DNA of 64,000 nucleotides from a virus: positions 1 to 64,000 of IMG/VR virus record IMGVR_UViG_3300005466_000024; one strand, written 5' to 3'. The position numbers and the translations under genes are program-made. Position 1 is the stretch's first letter, and every line of letters starts with the position of its first letter. Positions 41,266 through 50,137 of this stretch are shown in pieces. The notes beneath the pieces were generated by a model. That model saw nothing but the letters and a program-made list of their open reading frames with translations. It searched no databases and had not been told where the DNA came from.

Positions 41266-41945
41266 GGGCGCTGCTCGCGGTGTGCGCTCCGGTGGTGCCC
41301 GGGTCGGCCGCAGTGGCCGCACACCTCGTGGGAGGCCACCGTCTGGCGTTCCTCGGGGGGCAGCATGTTCGGGTTGCTGACCTGCTGGCTGGGCGGTGTT
41401 TTCTCCCGGGGTGGCGCCAGTTTCCTGGGGACTTTGTCCTTGGCCTCCTGCGCCACGTCGACGATCTGGTCGCCGGGCAGTTGGCCGGGCCACCCCGCCC
41501 AGGGATCCACGATGGCCTCGAGCCGGCGCGCCTCGTGGAATTCGTCGTCACCGCGGCCCGGGAGGTAGATCGGGGTGCCGAACGGGTGCGGGGCGTCGCC
41601 GTGGAAGTCGGGGTGCGGGCCGGGTTCCTCGCCGGGGTCGTGTTCGGGGGGTGGTCCCCAGTTGTAGCCGGATTCCTCGTCCTCGAGTGCCCGCTCGTGC
41701 TGCTCGTCGTCTTCCGGGGCGTATTCGTACTCGCGCAGCCATTCGTTCCAGTCGCCGTGGCCCCTGCTGGGTTCGCGGTGGTAGGCGGTGTCGTTCGGGT
41801 CGGCCGCCGCCCAGTTCAGCAGTCCGGCGTGGATCCGTTTACCGCCCAGCAGGGCATCGAACTCGGGGCTCGGGGCCCCGGTCATGCTGCGGGGATTCTG
41901 GTCGGGGGCACCCCACCATTGTTCGGCTTGCCGCTGCACGCGCAT
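41262..41945 (-). CDS. Hypothetical protein with C-terminal zinc knuckle, 227 residues
   Basis: ATG at 41945 behind GGAAGGAG. It is very acidic and Pro/Gly/His-rich in the middle (GPPPEHDPGEEPGPHPDFHG), so largely disordered, and ends with CGHCGRPGHHRSAH, a CCHH or CCHC-type knuckle. It lies between the glycan-modification fusion and the tail chaperones. Function unknown; it may be a scaffold or chaperone. Confidence 0.55.
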   Translation of the reverse strand: MRVQRQAEQWWGAPDQNPRSMTGAPSPEFDALLGGKRIHAGLLNWAAADPNDTAYHREPSRGHGDWNEWLREYEYAPEDDEQHERALEDEESGYNWGPPPEHDPGEEPGPHPDFHGDAPHPFGTPIYLPGRGDDEFHEARRLEAIVDPWAGWPGQLPGDQIVDVAQEAKDKVPRKLAPPREKTPPSQQVSNPNMLPPEERQTVASHEVCGHCGRPGHHRSAHREQRP

Positions 41946-41969
41946 CTGCGGCTCCTTCCCTTCACCCCT

Positions 41970-43538
41970 TCAGATTCGCCGTGCATATCGGGGGGACAGT
42001 GGGACGGGCTGTGCGCGTTCCTCGACGACCGCACGCATGAATCCGGCCTCTCCGGATGCCACTGAATACCGTTGGGCCAGCCGGGAGTTGGTACGCCCGG
42101 CACCCTGCCCGATCCAGCGCCGGGTCTTCCAGTTGCGTCCGGGCCGCAGATGCCACAGATGACAGATGTCGTTGGAGGTCACCTCGTGCAAAGCGTATAG
42201 CGTGTCCAATGATTTGAGGAACGAGATGTCCTCCCCGCCCCATCCCGAAAAGCGGGGGTCCATTCCGCCGGTCAGCCAGAATGCTTCGGCGGGCATCATC
42301 TGTGCCAGTGCCCCATACAGGTAGCCGTAATTCACGGTGGCCGTTCCGCCGGGTTCCAGCCACTCCTGCCGGGGTGGGGAGGGGACGGCGTACGGCTGGG
42401 CCGGGTCGGTGGTCAGTAAGTCGATGGTGTACTCCTCGGAGAGGCGGTAGAGCCGCCGGTAGGGGACGTACCAGAGTTTGCGCCCGGCGGCCAGGGCCTC
42501 CTCGATGCTGTCCGCGCATTGCTGGATGACATGGGCATCGAGGTAGGCGTCGGCGTCGAGGATGAGCAGGATCCTCCCCCGGGCGCGTTCAGCGGCCCAG
42601 TTCACTGATCGGCACTTGCTGTAGGGCCAGGAGCCGTCGTGGCCGACGATGATCTCCGCATGGGGTAGTTGCTGCTGCCAGTGCTGCGACAGCCATGCCC
42701 ATACTCGTTCGCGGTGCTCGGTGTCCTCCTTGTCGTGCCGGTAGGGTACGAGCACCGACAGTTGCGGGCGCCGGCCCTTCTTGCGGGGCGGCAGGATCGT
42801 TGGGGGTTCGATGGTGGCGCGTGGTGGTGTCGTGCCGGTCGCGGTGGCCAGCGCGGCGCGCAGTTGTTCGCGGACCTCCTCGACGCGCGCGTAGGGGGCA
42901 CGCCAGAACTCCCCGAAGCTGGGGTCGGTGTCGTAGATCGAGGCGTAGTCGCGGTACTTGAAGTCGCCGCCCTCCTTGTCCGCACTGGGGAACAGTTCGG
43001 CGCGGCGTGGGATGCCGAAGGAGTCCGCGACGACGAGGCCGTGCAGGCTGGAGGACACGACTCGTTTACAGCTGGCGATCTCGGTGATCACCTCCCCCGG
43101 GGGTCGGCGCACGTCGATGATGTGGCCGTAGGGGAAGCGTTGCGCGAGTTTCTGGTCGCTCCAGTGTGGGATCACGCCGAGGTCGTATTTGGCCACGGTC
43201 TGCGGCACCCACTTGGAAGCGAGTAGGCCGGGATCCCCGAGTACCACCGAGGTGGGGACACCGCGCACGCGGGCGGCCGACAGCCGCCCGCGCAGTGCGA
43301 TCACGTTGGCCGCCGACAGGTCGACCTCGGAGTTCTCCCGCAGTTTGCCGGCTCCGCACACGGTGCCCGTCCAGCCCGGCGGGAGGTGTTCGAGGACCGA
43401 GCCGACGAGTACCAGGTCGGCCTGCGCGGGCGGCGCCCAGGTGCACTCGACGCCGAGGCGGGCCAGGATCCAGTTGTTCAGCTCGTCACCGAAGTTGTGC
43501 AGCGGAGGCCGCCGCCACCCGTAAACAGCACGGGGCAT
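41970..43538 (-). CDS. Polysaccharide pyruvyltransferase-glycosyltransferase fusion
   Basis: 522 residues. Residues 1-235 follow the WcaK/CsaB pyruvyltransferase fold (HNFGDELNNWIL at 14-25; SSSLHGLVVADSFGIP with the catalytic-type HG at 166-167). Residues about 255-500 are a GT-A glycosyltransferase: QLSVLVPYRHDKED, the DxD at 328-330 (LILDADAYLD) and DPRFSGWGGEDISF near 430. A pyruvyl ketal donor joined to a transferase suggests addition of a decorated sugar to virion proteins or to the host envelope. It sits in the tail operon just after the tail tube gene, behind a promoter-like sequence. Confidence 0.75.
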   Translation of the reverse strand: MPRAVYGWRRPPLHNFGDELNNWILARLGVECTWAPPAQADLVLVGSVLEHLPPGWTGTVCGAGKLRENSEVDLSAANVIALRGRLSAARVRGVPTSVVLGDPGLLASKWVPQTVAKYDLGVIPHWSDQKLAQRFPYGHIIDVRRPPGEVITEIASCKRVVSSSLHGLVVADSFGIPRRAELFPSADKEGGDFKYRDYASIYDTDPSFGEFWRAPYARVEEVREQLRAALATATGTTPPRATIEPPTILPPRKKGRRPQLSVLVPYRHDKEDTEHRERVWAWLSQHWQQQLPHAEIIVGHDGSWPYSKCRSVNWAAERARGRILLILDADAYLDAHVIQQCADSIEEALAAGRKLWYVPYRRLYRLSEEYTIDLLTTDPAQPYAVPSPPRQEWLEPGGTATVNYGYLYGALAQMMPAEAFWLTGGMDPRFSGWGGEDISFLKSLDTLYALHEVTSNDICHLWHLRPGRNWKTRRWIGQGAGRTNSRLAQRYSVASGEAGFMRAVVEERAQPVPLSPRYARRI

Positions 43539-43570
43539 GTCACCCCCTTCAAAGATGGGCTTGAAGCCTC

Positions 43571-43585
43571 ACCCCTTTAGGGGGC
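43571..43585 (-). promoter_or_regulatory. Short GGG/CCC junction hairpin
   Basis: In the leftward transcript this reads CCCCCTAAAGGGGTG, a four- to five-base stem with a TAAA-type loop. The same design recurs at many junctions in this window, usually with the 3' arm forming an AAAGGG ribosome site; here it lies about 35 bases before the actual start. Possibly an RNA-processing or translation-related element. Confidence 0.4.
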
Positions 43586-43681
43586 CGGAACTCGCCTCCT
43601 GTTATGGCTTGCGGTACCCCTTGCACAGGAATCCCATAGCTAACTCCCGTGGGTCTCTTTTGGAAGTCCTAGCAAACCTCT

Positions 43682-43710
43682 ATTATACCTATTTGTGCTG
43701 CTCAGACCCT
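43682..43710 (-). promoter_or_regulatory. Leftward promoter candidate with perfect TATAAT
   Basis: TATAAT on the minus strand (43682-43687) sits in an AT-rich patch between the tail tube stop (43710) and the fusion gene start (43538). No clear TTGACA-type -35 lies 16-18 bases upstream, so it could act as an extended -10. It could boost expression of the glycan-modification gene and the downstream tail genes. Confidence 0.45.
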
Positions 43711-44180
43711 CAGACTGGAGTAGTGTAGCAATACTGTACCGTAATGGTTTTGGGCAGTGTCAGGGTACCGATATTGATGTTTTCACCGGCATCGATATCG
43801 GTAATTACGACGTTGTGATAAACCACGGCGCGCATGATTCCAGTGGGGGACTGGATGACCTTTTGCATGGTGACGGTGCCCATGTTCACCTGGGCTTTGA
43901 GCACATCCAGAAGATTGGATGTGCCGGCGAGGCCGGGCAGCCGTGCCCACACCGGTTCGTTCCACAGTTCGTAGAAGGTCAGGCGCAGCGTACCCACCCC
44001 GACCGCCATGGCGGTGACGATCTCGAGGGGCACGGGTTCGTCGATGGGCTGTACGGCCTGGGCGGTGGCTACGGGGGTGGGTGGGGTGTCCTGGATGACC
44101 TGCAGGTAGGCCAGTCGGATGCCCTGGAACAGCATCGTCGTGAATCCGGATCCCCCTACGCGAGTGGCTGATGCGACCAC
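43710..44180 (-). CDS. Tail tube protein
   Basis: 156 residues from GTG 44180 with GGGAGGTGAG upstream. Its size, beta-rich content (QVNMGTVTMQKVIQSPTGIMRAVVYHNVVITD) and position directly downstream of the sheath gene fit the T4 gp19-type tube protein of contractile tails. It would form stacked hexamers around the DNA channel. No specific motif distinguishes it from other small tail proteins. Confidence 0.65.
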   Translation of the reverse strand: MVASATRVGGSGFTTMLFQGIRLAYLQVIQDTPPTPVATAQAVQPIDEPVPLEIVTAMAVGVGTLRLTFYELWNEPVWARLPGLAGTSNLLDVLKAQVNMGTVTMQKVIQSPTGIMRAVVYHNVVITDIDAGENINIGTLTLPKTITVQYCYTTPV

Positions 44181-44250
44181 TGGCGCTCACCTCCCTACGC
44201 TCGGGGGGAGGGGCCTGACCCGCCCCGCTCACCCCTTTTGGGCGCAGGGC

Positions 44251-44523
44251 TTATGTGGGTCGCAGGTAGGCGACGGTGCTGGAGCCGGTGGCGACGATGC
44301 CGTAGAGCGACTCGTTGGATCCGGCCGAACCGGGGACACTGAGGGGGGTGGTCATACTGGCGGGCAGTGACGGGCCGCCGGTGGCGCCGGTGGCGGTGAC
44401 CTTGGGGCCACCGAGTACCACGGCGGTCGAGCCGGTGTTCTGGACGAGCACCCCGTAACCCTCGGCTCCCATGTGGCAGATGAGTGTCGGGGTGGTGGTG
44501 ACGGTGACGACGCCGGAGATCAC
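44251..44523 (-). CDS. Small beta-rich virion protein, 90 residues
   Basis: Starts GTG inside a perfect hairpin (CACACC-GAAAG-GGTGTG) whose loop carries the GAAAGG ribosome site. The protein (TLICHMGAEGYGVLVQNTGSTAVVLGGP) looks like a short beta-sandwich such as a decoration or carbohydrate-binding domain. It lies between tail tube and sheath, where a small accessory tail protein is unusual. Family unknown. Confidence 0.55.
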   Translation of the reverse strand: MISGVVTVTTTPTLICHMGAEGYGVLVQNTGSTAVVLGGPKVTATGATGGPSLPASMTTPLSVPGSAGSNESLYGIVATGSSTVAYLRPT

Positions 44524-44543
44524 ACCCTTTCGGTGTGGGGTTC

Positions 44544-46127
44544 CTAGATCGTCGACCTCAACGTGTTCGCGCTACCACCGAAATCGTTCACCGAACTGCT
44601 GGTCGGCGCGGTGATGGTGCCGGATGTCGTGGCGGTGACCTGTCCGGCGTTGGTGATGTTGGCGACGTTGCCGGTGTTGCCCTGGGTGCGGGTGTCGCCG
44701 GTGGTGAGGTCGATGGCGAAGGTGCACACGATGTAGTTCAGCGGCATCGCGGGCAGCCACCCGAACGAGGCCTCCAGTACGTCGGGGTTGGTGAGCAGCT
44801 GGCGCACTTTGAGGCCCTGGTAGTCGACGATCAGTCCGTCGCGGATGAGGCTCTGCAGGGCGGCCTCGACCGTGGATTTGACGTTGACCAGGGTGAATGG
44901 GTAGATGGGCTGCCCGATGAGACCGGCGGCATCGAGGTAGTCCCGCAGCCGGTACACCATGGCGTCCTGCTGACCGATGATGGACCATTCCCGGTGCAGC
45001 AGGTCGGTGGGGTCGGTGGTGACACCGTGGCGCATCCGGATCTGCAGTCGCCGGGTGACCTCGACGACGGCCAATCCGTTCTGGGACTCGAGGTTCTTCT
45101 CGCCCTCGTCCTGGACGACGCCGACACCGGTCCAGCCGGTGGGGCGTTTGTAGGTGAGCGGCTGCGCCCAACTCATGGCCATCACCATGCCGGCATAGCT
45201 GGCGGCCATGAATTGGCCGCCCAGCTGGATGGAGTTGTTCAGTTCGGGGGCGTAGTAGGTGAAGGTGTCCGGACTGATCAGCATGACGCGCTGGTCGGCG
45301 AGTTCCTCGGCGTCGATGATGCGCTGGCTGGACGGTACCGGGGTGGTGGTGCCGTCGAGACCCAGGATGGCGCGGCGTTCGTAGCGGTTGGCGCTCTGGG
45401 CGTTGACGTGCTCGTCGACGAGTTGCTGCAGCGGCTGCATGGAGCCGTTGGCGGGCACCACGATCGCCACCTGTGCCTGGTTGGCGAGTTTGTCCAGGGC
45501 GTTGGAGTAGTCCAGGACGGTGGGGCTGGACGGGTTGGCCGGGTTGACGGCCACACAGACGACCTGGTAGGCCCCGTTGAGGAAGCAGAACTTGGCGGCC
45601 AGGGTGAGTTCGCTCTGGATTTGGCCGGTGGTGGTGTTGAACGGTGCCCCGTAGGCGGCCTGGACGTCGGCGTAGTCGTAGAAGATGTACGGGTTGAAGT
45701 AGTCGGACGGGGTGTACTGGTACTGGGTTTGCACGGTGTCGCCGGGTTCGATGTGCCCGCCGTCGATGACCCGGCTGAGCGCGTACAGCGCGGTGTTGGC
45801 GATGACCGAGCCGCCCACCTGCACGACGGTGTAGTCGGTGCCCTCGGCATAGAGCGCCCCGGTGTTGGGGTTGACCACGATCAGGGTGTCGGTGTTGATG
45901 CCCGGCTGGCTCAGGGTGCGGTTGACCGCCGGGGTGGTCAGCGACGTGTCGGGGTTGATCAGTACCGACTCGACGAATTTGCGGTATCCGATCGTCATCC
46001 CGAACAGTCCGACCGCGGTGGGTTGGCTGGAGTTGACGACCAGCAGCGGCCCCTGGATGGCCTGGGTGTAGACCCCGGGCGGCAGGTACTTGGAGAAGTC
46101 GATCGCCTGAACGCTGCTGCTTGCCAT
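44544..46127 (-). CDS. Contractile tail sheath protein
   Basis: 527 residues from ATG 46127, with CAGGAGGAAACC upstream (an earlier in-frame ATG lacks a site). The start FSKYLPPGVYTQAIQGPLLVV is typical of tail sheath proteins, as is the C-terminal block (GVTTDPTDLLHREWSIIGQQDAMVYRLRDYL, given as two parts: GVTTDPTDLLHREW and QQDAMVYRLRDYL). The sheath contracts to push the tube through the cell envelope. This defines the element as a myovirus type. Confidence 0.92.
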   Translation of the reverse strand: MASSSVQAIDFSKYLPPGVYTQAIQGPLLVVNSSQPTAVGLFGMTIGYRKFVESVLINPDTSLTTPAVNRTLSQPGINTDTLIVVNPNTGALYAEGTDYTVVQVGGSVIANTALYALSRVIDGGHIEPGDTVQTQYQYTPSDYFNPYIFYDYADVQAAYGAPFNTTTGQIQSELTLAAKFCFLNGAYQVVCVAVNPANPSSPTVLDYSNALDKLANQAQVAIVVPANGSMQPLQQLVDEHVNAQSANRYERRAILGLDGTTTPVPSSQRIIDAEELADQRVMLISPDTFTYYAPELNNSIQLGGQFMAASYAGMVMAMSWAQPLTYKRPTGWTGVGVVQDEGEKNLESQNGLAVVEVTRRLQIRMRHGVTTDPTDLLHREWSIIGQQDAMVYRLRDYLDAAGLIGQPIYPFTLVNVKSTVEAALQSLIRDGLIVDYQGLKVRQLLTNPDVLEASFGWLPAMPLNYIVCTFAIDLTTGDTRTQGNTGNVANITNAGQVTATTSGTITAPTSSSVNDFGGSANTLRSTI

Positions 46128-46175
46128 GGTTTCCTCCTGCACCGCGCCCTCTGCCCCTTCTGGGGGCGGCGCGGA

Positions 46176-46997
46176 TCACAGGGGCCGGGGATTCGTGGCG
46201 GGCGGGTCGTTCGGGAGGCGGTACGGGTTGCTGCTCGAGCCGGCCGGGATCGCGGGCAGTGTCTCCCGGTCGAGGTCGATGTGGGCGAGCTCGTAGTACC
46301 CCTCGTGCGTGAACTTGACGTTGAACTGTCCGAGCAGGTCGAAGCTGTAGGAATCCTCGTAGGCGAGCACGTCGGGCTGCCACGGCACCCCGGGGGTGAC
46401 GTTCTGGCCGCCCGGGTAGATGGTGTCGTGCAGCAGAGTCATCTTCACGTAGGGGTTCTCGTCGAGCGCGTTCATCAGGGTGCGGTAGCGGCGGGTGTCC
46501 TGGCCGGGTTGGGTGACGATGTAGGCGTCGGGGGTGCGGGCGAACGCCAGGTTCATGATGATCGCGTCGGCGAGCCGGTCGCGGGCCAGGCTGCTCAGGG
46601 CGACGATCGCCAACGTCACCCGGCCCTGGAAGGTCCATTCCTGGATCGGGCACCAGGCGCCGTTCTCCTTGACCATCAGTTCCTGGCCGATGCCGGCGCG
46701 GCCCAGGCTCGACGGCGAGAACTGCACCCACACCCCGGGGTACTGGCTTTCCTGCAGCGGATATTCGAGGTCGATGTAGACGGCCTGGCCGTCGATGCGC
46801 AGGTCCATTCCGGATAGGGCGTCGCGCAGCGCAGTGACCACGGCGCGTTTCACCGACTCGATCAGGCCGCCCTCGGATTTGGGCAGTGTCTGGGTGATGT
46901 CGTAGGCCGGGTTGGGGTCGCCGGGTTCGAAGAACCCGTCGGCGGCGGTCGGTTCGCCGGTGTGCTCCCCGACGGTGAGGAACGGTTCGTCGGTCAT
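46176..46997 (-). CDS. Tail terminator / head-tail completion protein candidate, 273 residues
   Basis: ATG 46997 overlaps the previous stop. It is located immediately upstream of the sheath, where tail-terminator proteins sit. The sequence has a helical start (GGLIESVKRAVVTALRDAL) and beta strands (QAVYIDLEYPLQESQYPGVWVQF). Assignment is from gene order. Confidence 0.5.
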   Translation of the reverse strand: MTDEPFLTVGEHTGEPTAADGFFEPGDPNPAYDITQTLPKSEGGLIESVKRAVVTALRDALSGMDLRIDGQAVYIDLEYPLQESQYPGVWVQFSPSSLGRAGIGQELMVKENGAWCPIQEWTFQGRVTLAIVALSSLARDRLADAIIMNLAFARTPDAYIVTQPGQDTRRYRTLMNALDENPYVKMTLLHDTIYPGGQNVTPGVPWQPDVLAYEDSYSFDLLGQFNVKFTHEGYYELAHIDLDRETLPAIPAGSSSNPYRLPNDPPATNPRPL

Positions 46998-47458
46998 TCG
47001 ATGGCACCCTGCCGCAGCATGGCGACCACCTGCTGTTTGAGTTGCGGCTGCAGCTCCTCGACGGCCTGGATGATGGCTTTCTCCATGAAGCCGCGCGCCG
47101 GTAGCCCGGGGTGGCGCCATTTCTGATCACGCCACACCCGCCCGACATGCGGGATGTTCACCCAGCCGGGTTGACCGGGTTCCTTTCCGCGCCGAATATG
47201 TGGCCCGTCGCCTTGCTTACAGGAAAGTGGAATGACCCGGCCCTCTACCCACCACATGATGAACGGTTTGATACCGCGCTCTTGATGCAGCAGGTATTTC
47301 TGGGAGGTTTTGATGCCGACGCGGCCTTCGCCGGGCAGTGGGGACAGCGCCGACAGCGATTTGTCGGACCACCCGAAGTTTCTCATGGACTCGTTCGCCA
47401 GCTGCACGGCGCGGGCCGAGATCCGTGCACACATGTCGGCCGGGACGGAAACCTTCAT
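46994..47458 (-). CDS. Neck / tail completion protein candidate, 154 residues
   Basis: ATG directly behind GAAAGGGTGAG, with a CACC/GGTG hairpin over it. It has a helical N-terminus (ARISARAVQLANESMRNFG), a Trp-rich middle (KPFIMWWVEGRVIPL) and a helical end (QLKQQVVAMLRQ), the layout of HK97 gp10-like proteins that close the tail. Position before the sheath supports this. Confidence 0.5.
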   Translation of the reverse strand: MKVSVPADMCARISARAVQLANESMRNFGWSDKSLSALSPLPGEGRVGIKTSQKYLLHQERGIKPFIMWWVEGRVIPLSCKQGDGPHIRRGKEPGQPGWVNIPHVGRVWRDQKWRHPGLPARGFMEKAIIQAVEELQPQLKQQVVAMLRQGAIE

Positions 47459-47467
47459 CTCACCCTT

Positions 47468-47848
47468 TCAGGTGGGCCGGCGCGGCAGCGCGGCCGACCG
47501 CGGCAGGTAACTCACGTTCTGAATTGGTTCCACGTCGATGAGTCCGGCCCGGTCGAACACGATGGGCTGGTCGAGCTTGGTCGCACCCATCATCATGTGC
47601 CGGATCGGCCCGTGGCAGAACACGAACCAGGTGTAGACGCCCTTGGGGGCGAACACCTGCGCGCTGCCCACGATTTCCCCGTCGGGTTGGGCTGTCCACC
47701 AGATCTGCCCGCGGCTGTAGTTGACGTCCTCGTAGGGTTCGTGCTCGGGCACCGGGCCGGGCCCGGGATCGTCGCTGGCCACGCCGACGTACGTGGGCCA
47801 TACCAGGGCACCCAACACACCCTGCAGGCCGGGAATCGGTTCACTCAC
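47468..47848 (-). CDS. Virion-region hypothetical protein, 126 residues
   Basis: Starts MSEPIPGLQGVLGALVW with a probable beta-rich core (QIWWTAQPDGEIVGSAQVF; GVYTWFVFCHGPIRHM). It is separated from the next gene by nine bases. It is likely a head-tail joining protein by position; no motif recognised. Confidence 0.5.
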   Translation of the reverse strand: MSEPIPGLQGVLGALVWPTYVGVASDDPGPGPVPEHEPYEDVNYSRGQIWWTAQPDGEIVGSAQVFAPKGVYTWFVFCHGPIRHMMMGATKLDQPIVFDRAGLIDVEPIQNVSYLPRSAALPRRPT

Positions 47849-48543
47849 ATGACCTGCACCTCATCGGGGAGTTCCCCGTTGCGCATGGCCTGCTCCCAGG
47901 TGAGGGGTTCGTTCTCGGCGAGTGCCTCTTGACTGTGCGGGTATCCGATCGGAGTGAGGGTGAGGTGCCCGCACCCGATGCCAGAGTCCACCCAGATGGA
48001 GAATCCCTGCTTCTTCGCCTCGTTGCAGAAGTGCAGGTCGTGCCCCACGAACGGGGGCAGTGGGTTCCACATCGGGATGTCGGGATCCCAGTTCTCGAAG
48101 ACGCGCCGGTGGATGCTGGTCAACCCCATCGCGACCCCGTCGACCGGGTAGAGCGCGGGGTGTTCCACCATGTTCTTGACGATGTCGCGGGTCAGTGGGG
48201 AGAACCGTGGCTTATCGACCTGCATCCACGCCATGACGTGGTGGGGCCAGTCGTGTTTGAAGTACAGGGAGCCGACGATGTCGAGGTCGTCACTGTAGTC
48301 GGCGATCCGGGTGAACGCATTTACCGGGGCGATCATGTCCTGCTCGAAGAACACCAGCCGATCCCATTCCGGGCAGTGCTGGAACGCCATGCTGACCAGG
48401 GTCTGCATGGCGACCGGCAGGTAGACCCCTTCGGTGGCGACGTTGCCGACCAAGGGGGCCTTGTCCATCTTGAGCCAGTTGAAAAAGAAACTCACAGGAA
48501 TGTGCCGGTACATGGGGAAGGCAACGACCAGCTTGTTACTCAT
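47845..48543 (-). CDS. Glycosyltransferase-like protein A, 232 residues
   Basis: A close paralogue of the next gene. Landmarks are VVAFPMYRHIPVSFFFNW, LVFFEQDMIAPVNAFTRI, DIVGSLYFKHDWPHHV and DSGIGCGHLTLTPIGYP. The strand followed by an E-x-D-M turn resembles the nucleotide-sugar/metal site of GT-A glycosyltransferases, and HDLHFCNEAKKQGF the acceptor-side motif. It probably glycosylates a virion or host surface molecule. It overlaps its neighbours by four to eight bases. Confidence 0.6.
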   Translation of the reverse strand: MSNKLVVAFPMYRHIPVSFFFNWLKMDKAPLVGNVATEGVYLPVAMQTLVSMAFQHCPEWDRLVFFEQDMIAPVNAFTRIADYSDDLDIVGSLYFKHDWPHHVMAWMQVDKPRFSPLTRDIVKNMVEHPALYPVDGVAMGLTSIHRRVFENWDPDIPMWNPLPPFVGHDLHFCNEAKKQGFSIWVDSGIGCGHLTLTPIGYPHSQEALAENEPLTWEQAMRNGELPDEVQVM

Positions 48544-49282
48544 GGTAGGTGCACTCCAGGTTGGTGTCGGCGCCCGCCCAGGCGGGCGCCGGCTCGGCGG
48601 TCACCGTGGCCCGCGCCAGGTGCTCGGTGATGGCCCGCTCCCAGGTGGGTGGCTCCACCTCGGCCAGTGCCCGCTGGCTGTCCTCGTAGCCGATCGACAC
48701 CTGGGTCAGGTGTCCGCAGCCGATTCCGCTGTCCACGAACACGTGCCAGCCCTGCAGCTTGGCCTGGTGGCAGAAGTGCATGTCGTGGGCGACGTGCGGG
48801 GGCTGCGGCATCCACATCTGCACTGCGGGATCCCAGTCCTCGAGGACGTGGCGGGCGATGCTGGTGAAACCAGTGGACACCCCGTCGACCTCGTAGAGGC
48901 CGGGGTTCTCCTTGAGCATGCGGACCGCGGCGGCGGTCAGCGGGGAGAAGTTCGGGTAGCCGACCTGCATGCACACGTTCACGTGGTGCGGGGGTTCGTG
49001 CCCGAAGTACAGCGAGCCGACGATGTCGTGTTCGTGGCCGTAGGCCGCAATCCGGGTGAAGGCATTGACCGGTGGGATCATGTCGTGTTCGAAGATGACC
49101 ACTCGGTCCCACTCGTCGTTCTGCAGCGCCTCCTTGGTCATCATCTCCAGCGCCAGCGGCAGGTAGGCCCCGTCGGTTTCCAGGTGCCCGACGACCGGCT
49201 CCTTCTCCATGGCCAGGAAGTTGAAGAACCATGCCACCGGTAGCTGCCGGTAGAACGGGAAAAGCACCAACAATTTCTGCAT
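48536..49282 (-). CDS. Glycosyltransferase-like protein B, 248 residues
   Basis: Starts MQKLLVLFPFYRQLPV behind GGGGGTAG and shares with protein A the series VIFEHDMIPPVNAFTRIAAY, DIVGSLYFGHEPPHHV, VAHDMHFCHQAK and DSGIGCGHLTQVSIGY. The two likely arose by tandem duplication. The C-terminal 30 residues differ and are Ala/Thr/Glu-rich. A third, shorter relative is in the replication operon at 12506-13246. Confidence 0.6.
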   Translation of the reverse strand: MQKLLVLFPFYRQLPVAWFFNFLAMEKEPVVGHLETDGAYLPLALEMMTKEALQNDEWDRVVIFEHDMIPPVNAFTRIAAYGHEHDIVGSLYFGHEPPHHVNVCMQVGYPNFSPLTAAAVRMLKENPGLYEVDGVSTGFTSIARHVLEDWDPAVQMWMPQPPHVAHDMHFCHQAKLQGWHVFVDSGIGCGHLTQVSIGYEDSQRALAEVEPPTWERAITEHLARATVTAEPAPAWAGADTNLECTYHE

Positions 49283-49370
49283 AACTACCCCCTGATAGTC
49301 GTTCGAGAACGCAGCGTGAACACGTCCACACCCTTTAGGCTCTTCAGCGAGACACGGAAGAGAGCCCCCT

Positions 49371-49532
49371 ATGACGTCAGCTGGCAAGCCGGTGCGCTGC
49401 GAAGTCAGCGCCGAGGACCACACCTGGTGCCTGACGCACAACTGCAAGGTCACCGACCCGCAGCATCCGAGGGACTTCGAGGGCTATGTGCGTCGCACCG
49501 GCTATGTGCGTCGCACCGATAACCACACCTGA
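49371..49532 (+). CDS. Small plus-strand protein, 53 residues, with duplicated GYVRRT
   Basis: ATG at 49371 follows GGAAGAGAG. The product begins MTSAGKPVRCEVSAEDHTWC, contains three Cys and ends with a direct six-residue duplication (GYVRRTGYVRRT). It is the first gene of a short rightward island. The length is marginal, so it may not be real; there is no family match. Confidence 0.4.
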   Translation: MTSAGKPVRCEVSAEDHTWCLTHNCKVTDPQHPRDFEGYVRRTGYVRRTDNHT

Positions 49533-49628
49533 GATGCACCCGTAATCAGGCACGGTAAATGCCCCTTGACTACTGGATTGGGGGGGTAGCGTCAGTTCGG
49601 CACAGCCGTTCGAGGAAAGGACCCCACC
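49533..49628 (+). promoter_or_regulatory. Promoter region of the secreted-protein gene
   Basis: TTGACT at 49566-49571 is a good -35, but a GC-rich G7 run follows and only TAGCGT (49587-49592) lies near the -10 position, 15 bases away. The leader CGAGGAAAGGACC supplies the ribosome site eight bases before the ATG. With the terminator at 50138 this makes a self-contained expression unit. Confidence 0.4.
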
Positions 49629-50120
49629 ATGACACAGTCCACTACCCTCCTGGTTACTCCCGCCATCGCTGGAGCCGCACTTGCTGCACTGGTCGGGCTG
49701 GGCACGCCCACCGCCTCGGCCGCGCCAGGGGCCGCCGTCAACGTCAGCGGTATCGGTGTGAGCGTGGGTGACGCCACCGCCAATGCCAGCTTCGGCAATG
49801 CCGCTGCGGCGTTCAACGGCGGCAACGCCAGCGCGACCGGCGGCCTCGGCAACGTCGCACTCGCCAGTGGCACGAAGAGCGTGTCCACGATCAACGGTGG
49901 CTTCTTCAACGCCGCCGTCGCCAGTGGCGACAACAGCACGGCCCGTGTGGACGGCGGCAGCGGCAATGTTGTATTCGCGGGCCGGAACTCCGGTAGTGAG
50001 GTCGCCAAGGGAGCCAGTCTCAACGCCATCGCCAACTTCTGCAACAACGGCTCCAATATCGTGAGTGCGCAGTCCGCGCGCATCATCGTCAGCCCCGGCA
50101 CCACTGCCTGCAAACCCTAG
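49629..50120 (+). CDS. Secreted beta-roll-like repeat protein (moron candidate)
   Basis: 163 residues. A signal peptide spans about residues 1-32 (hydrophobic AIAGAALAALVGLG, cleavage after TASA before AP). The mature part has short Gly/Asn/Ala repeats (FGNAAAAFNGG; LGNVALASG; FFNAAVASG; SGNVVFAG), the pattern of left-handed beta-rolls, then two Cys near the C-terminus (NFCNNG; TTACKP) for a disulfide. Proteins like this are common in mycobacterial-group genomes. It has its own promoter-like region and terminator and is read opposite to the tail operon, so it may be expressed independently, for example by a lysogen. Confidence 0.65.
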   Translation: MTQSTTLLVTPAIAGAALAALVGLGTPTASAAPGAAVNVSGIGVSVGDATANASFGNAAAAFNGGNASATGGLGNVALASGTKSVSTINGGFFNAAVASGDNSTARVDGGSGNVVFAGRNSGSEVAKGASLNAIANFCNNGSNIVSAQSARIIVSPGTTACKP

Positions 50121-50137
50121 GATCCCTCCCCGATGGA

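Noticed and set aside
44535-46817. 760-residue plus-strand frame opposite the tail sheath gene
   Set aside because: It is an antisense shadow; the minus-strand frame is a recognisable sheath.
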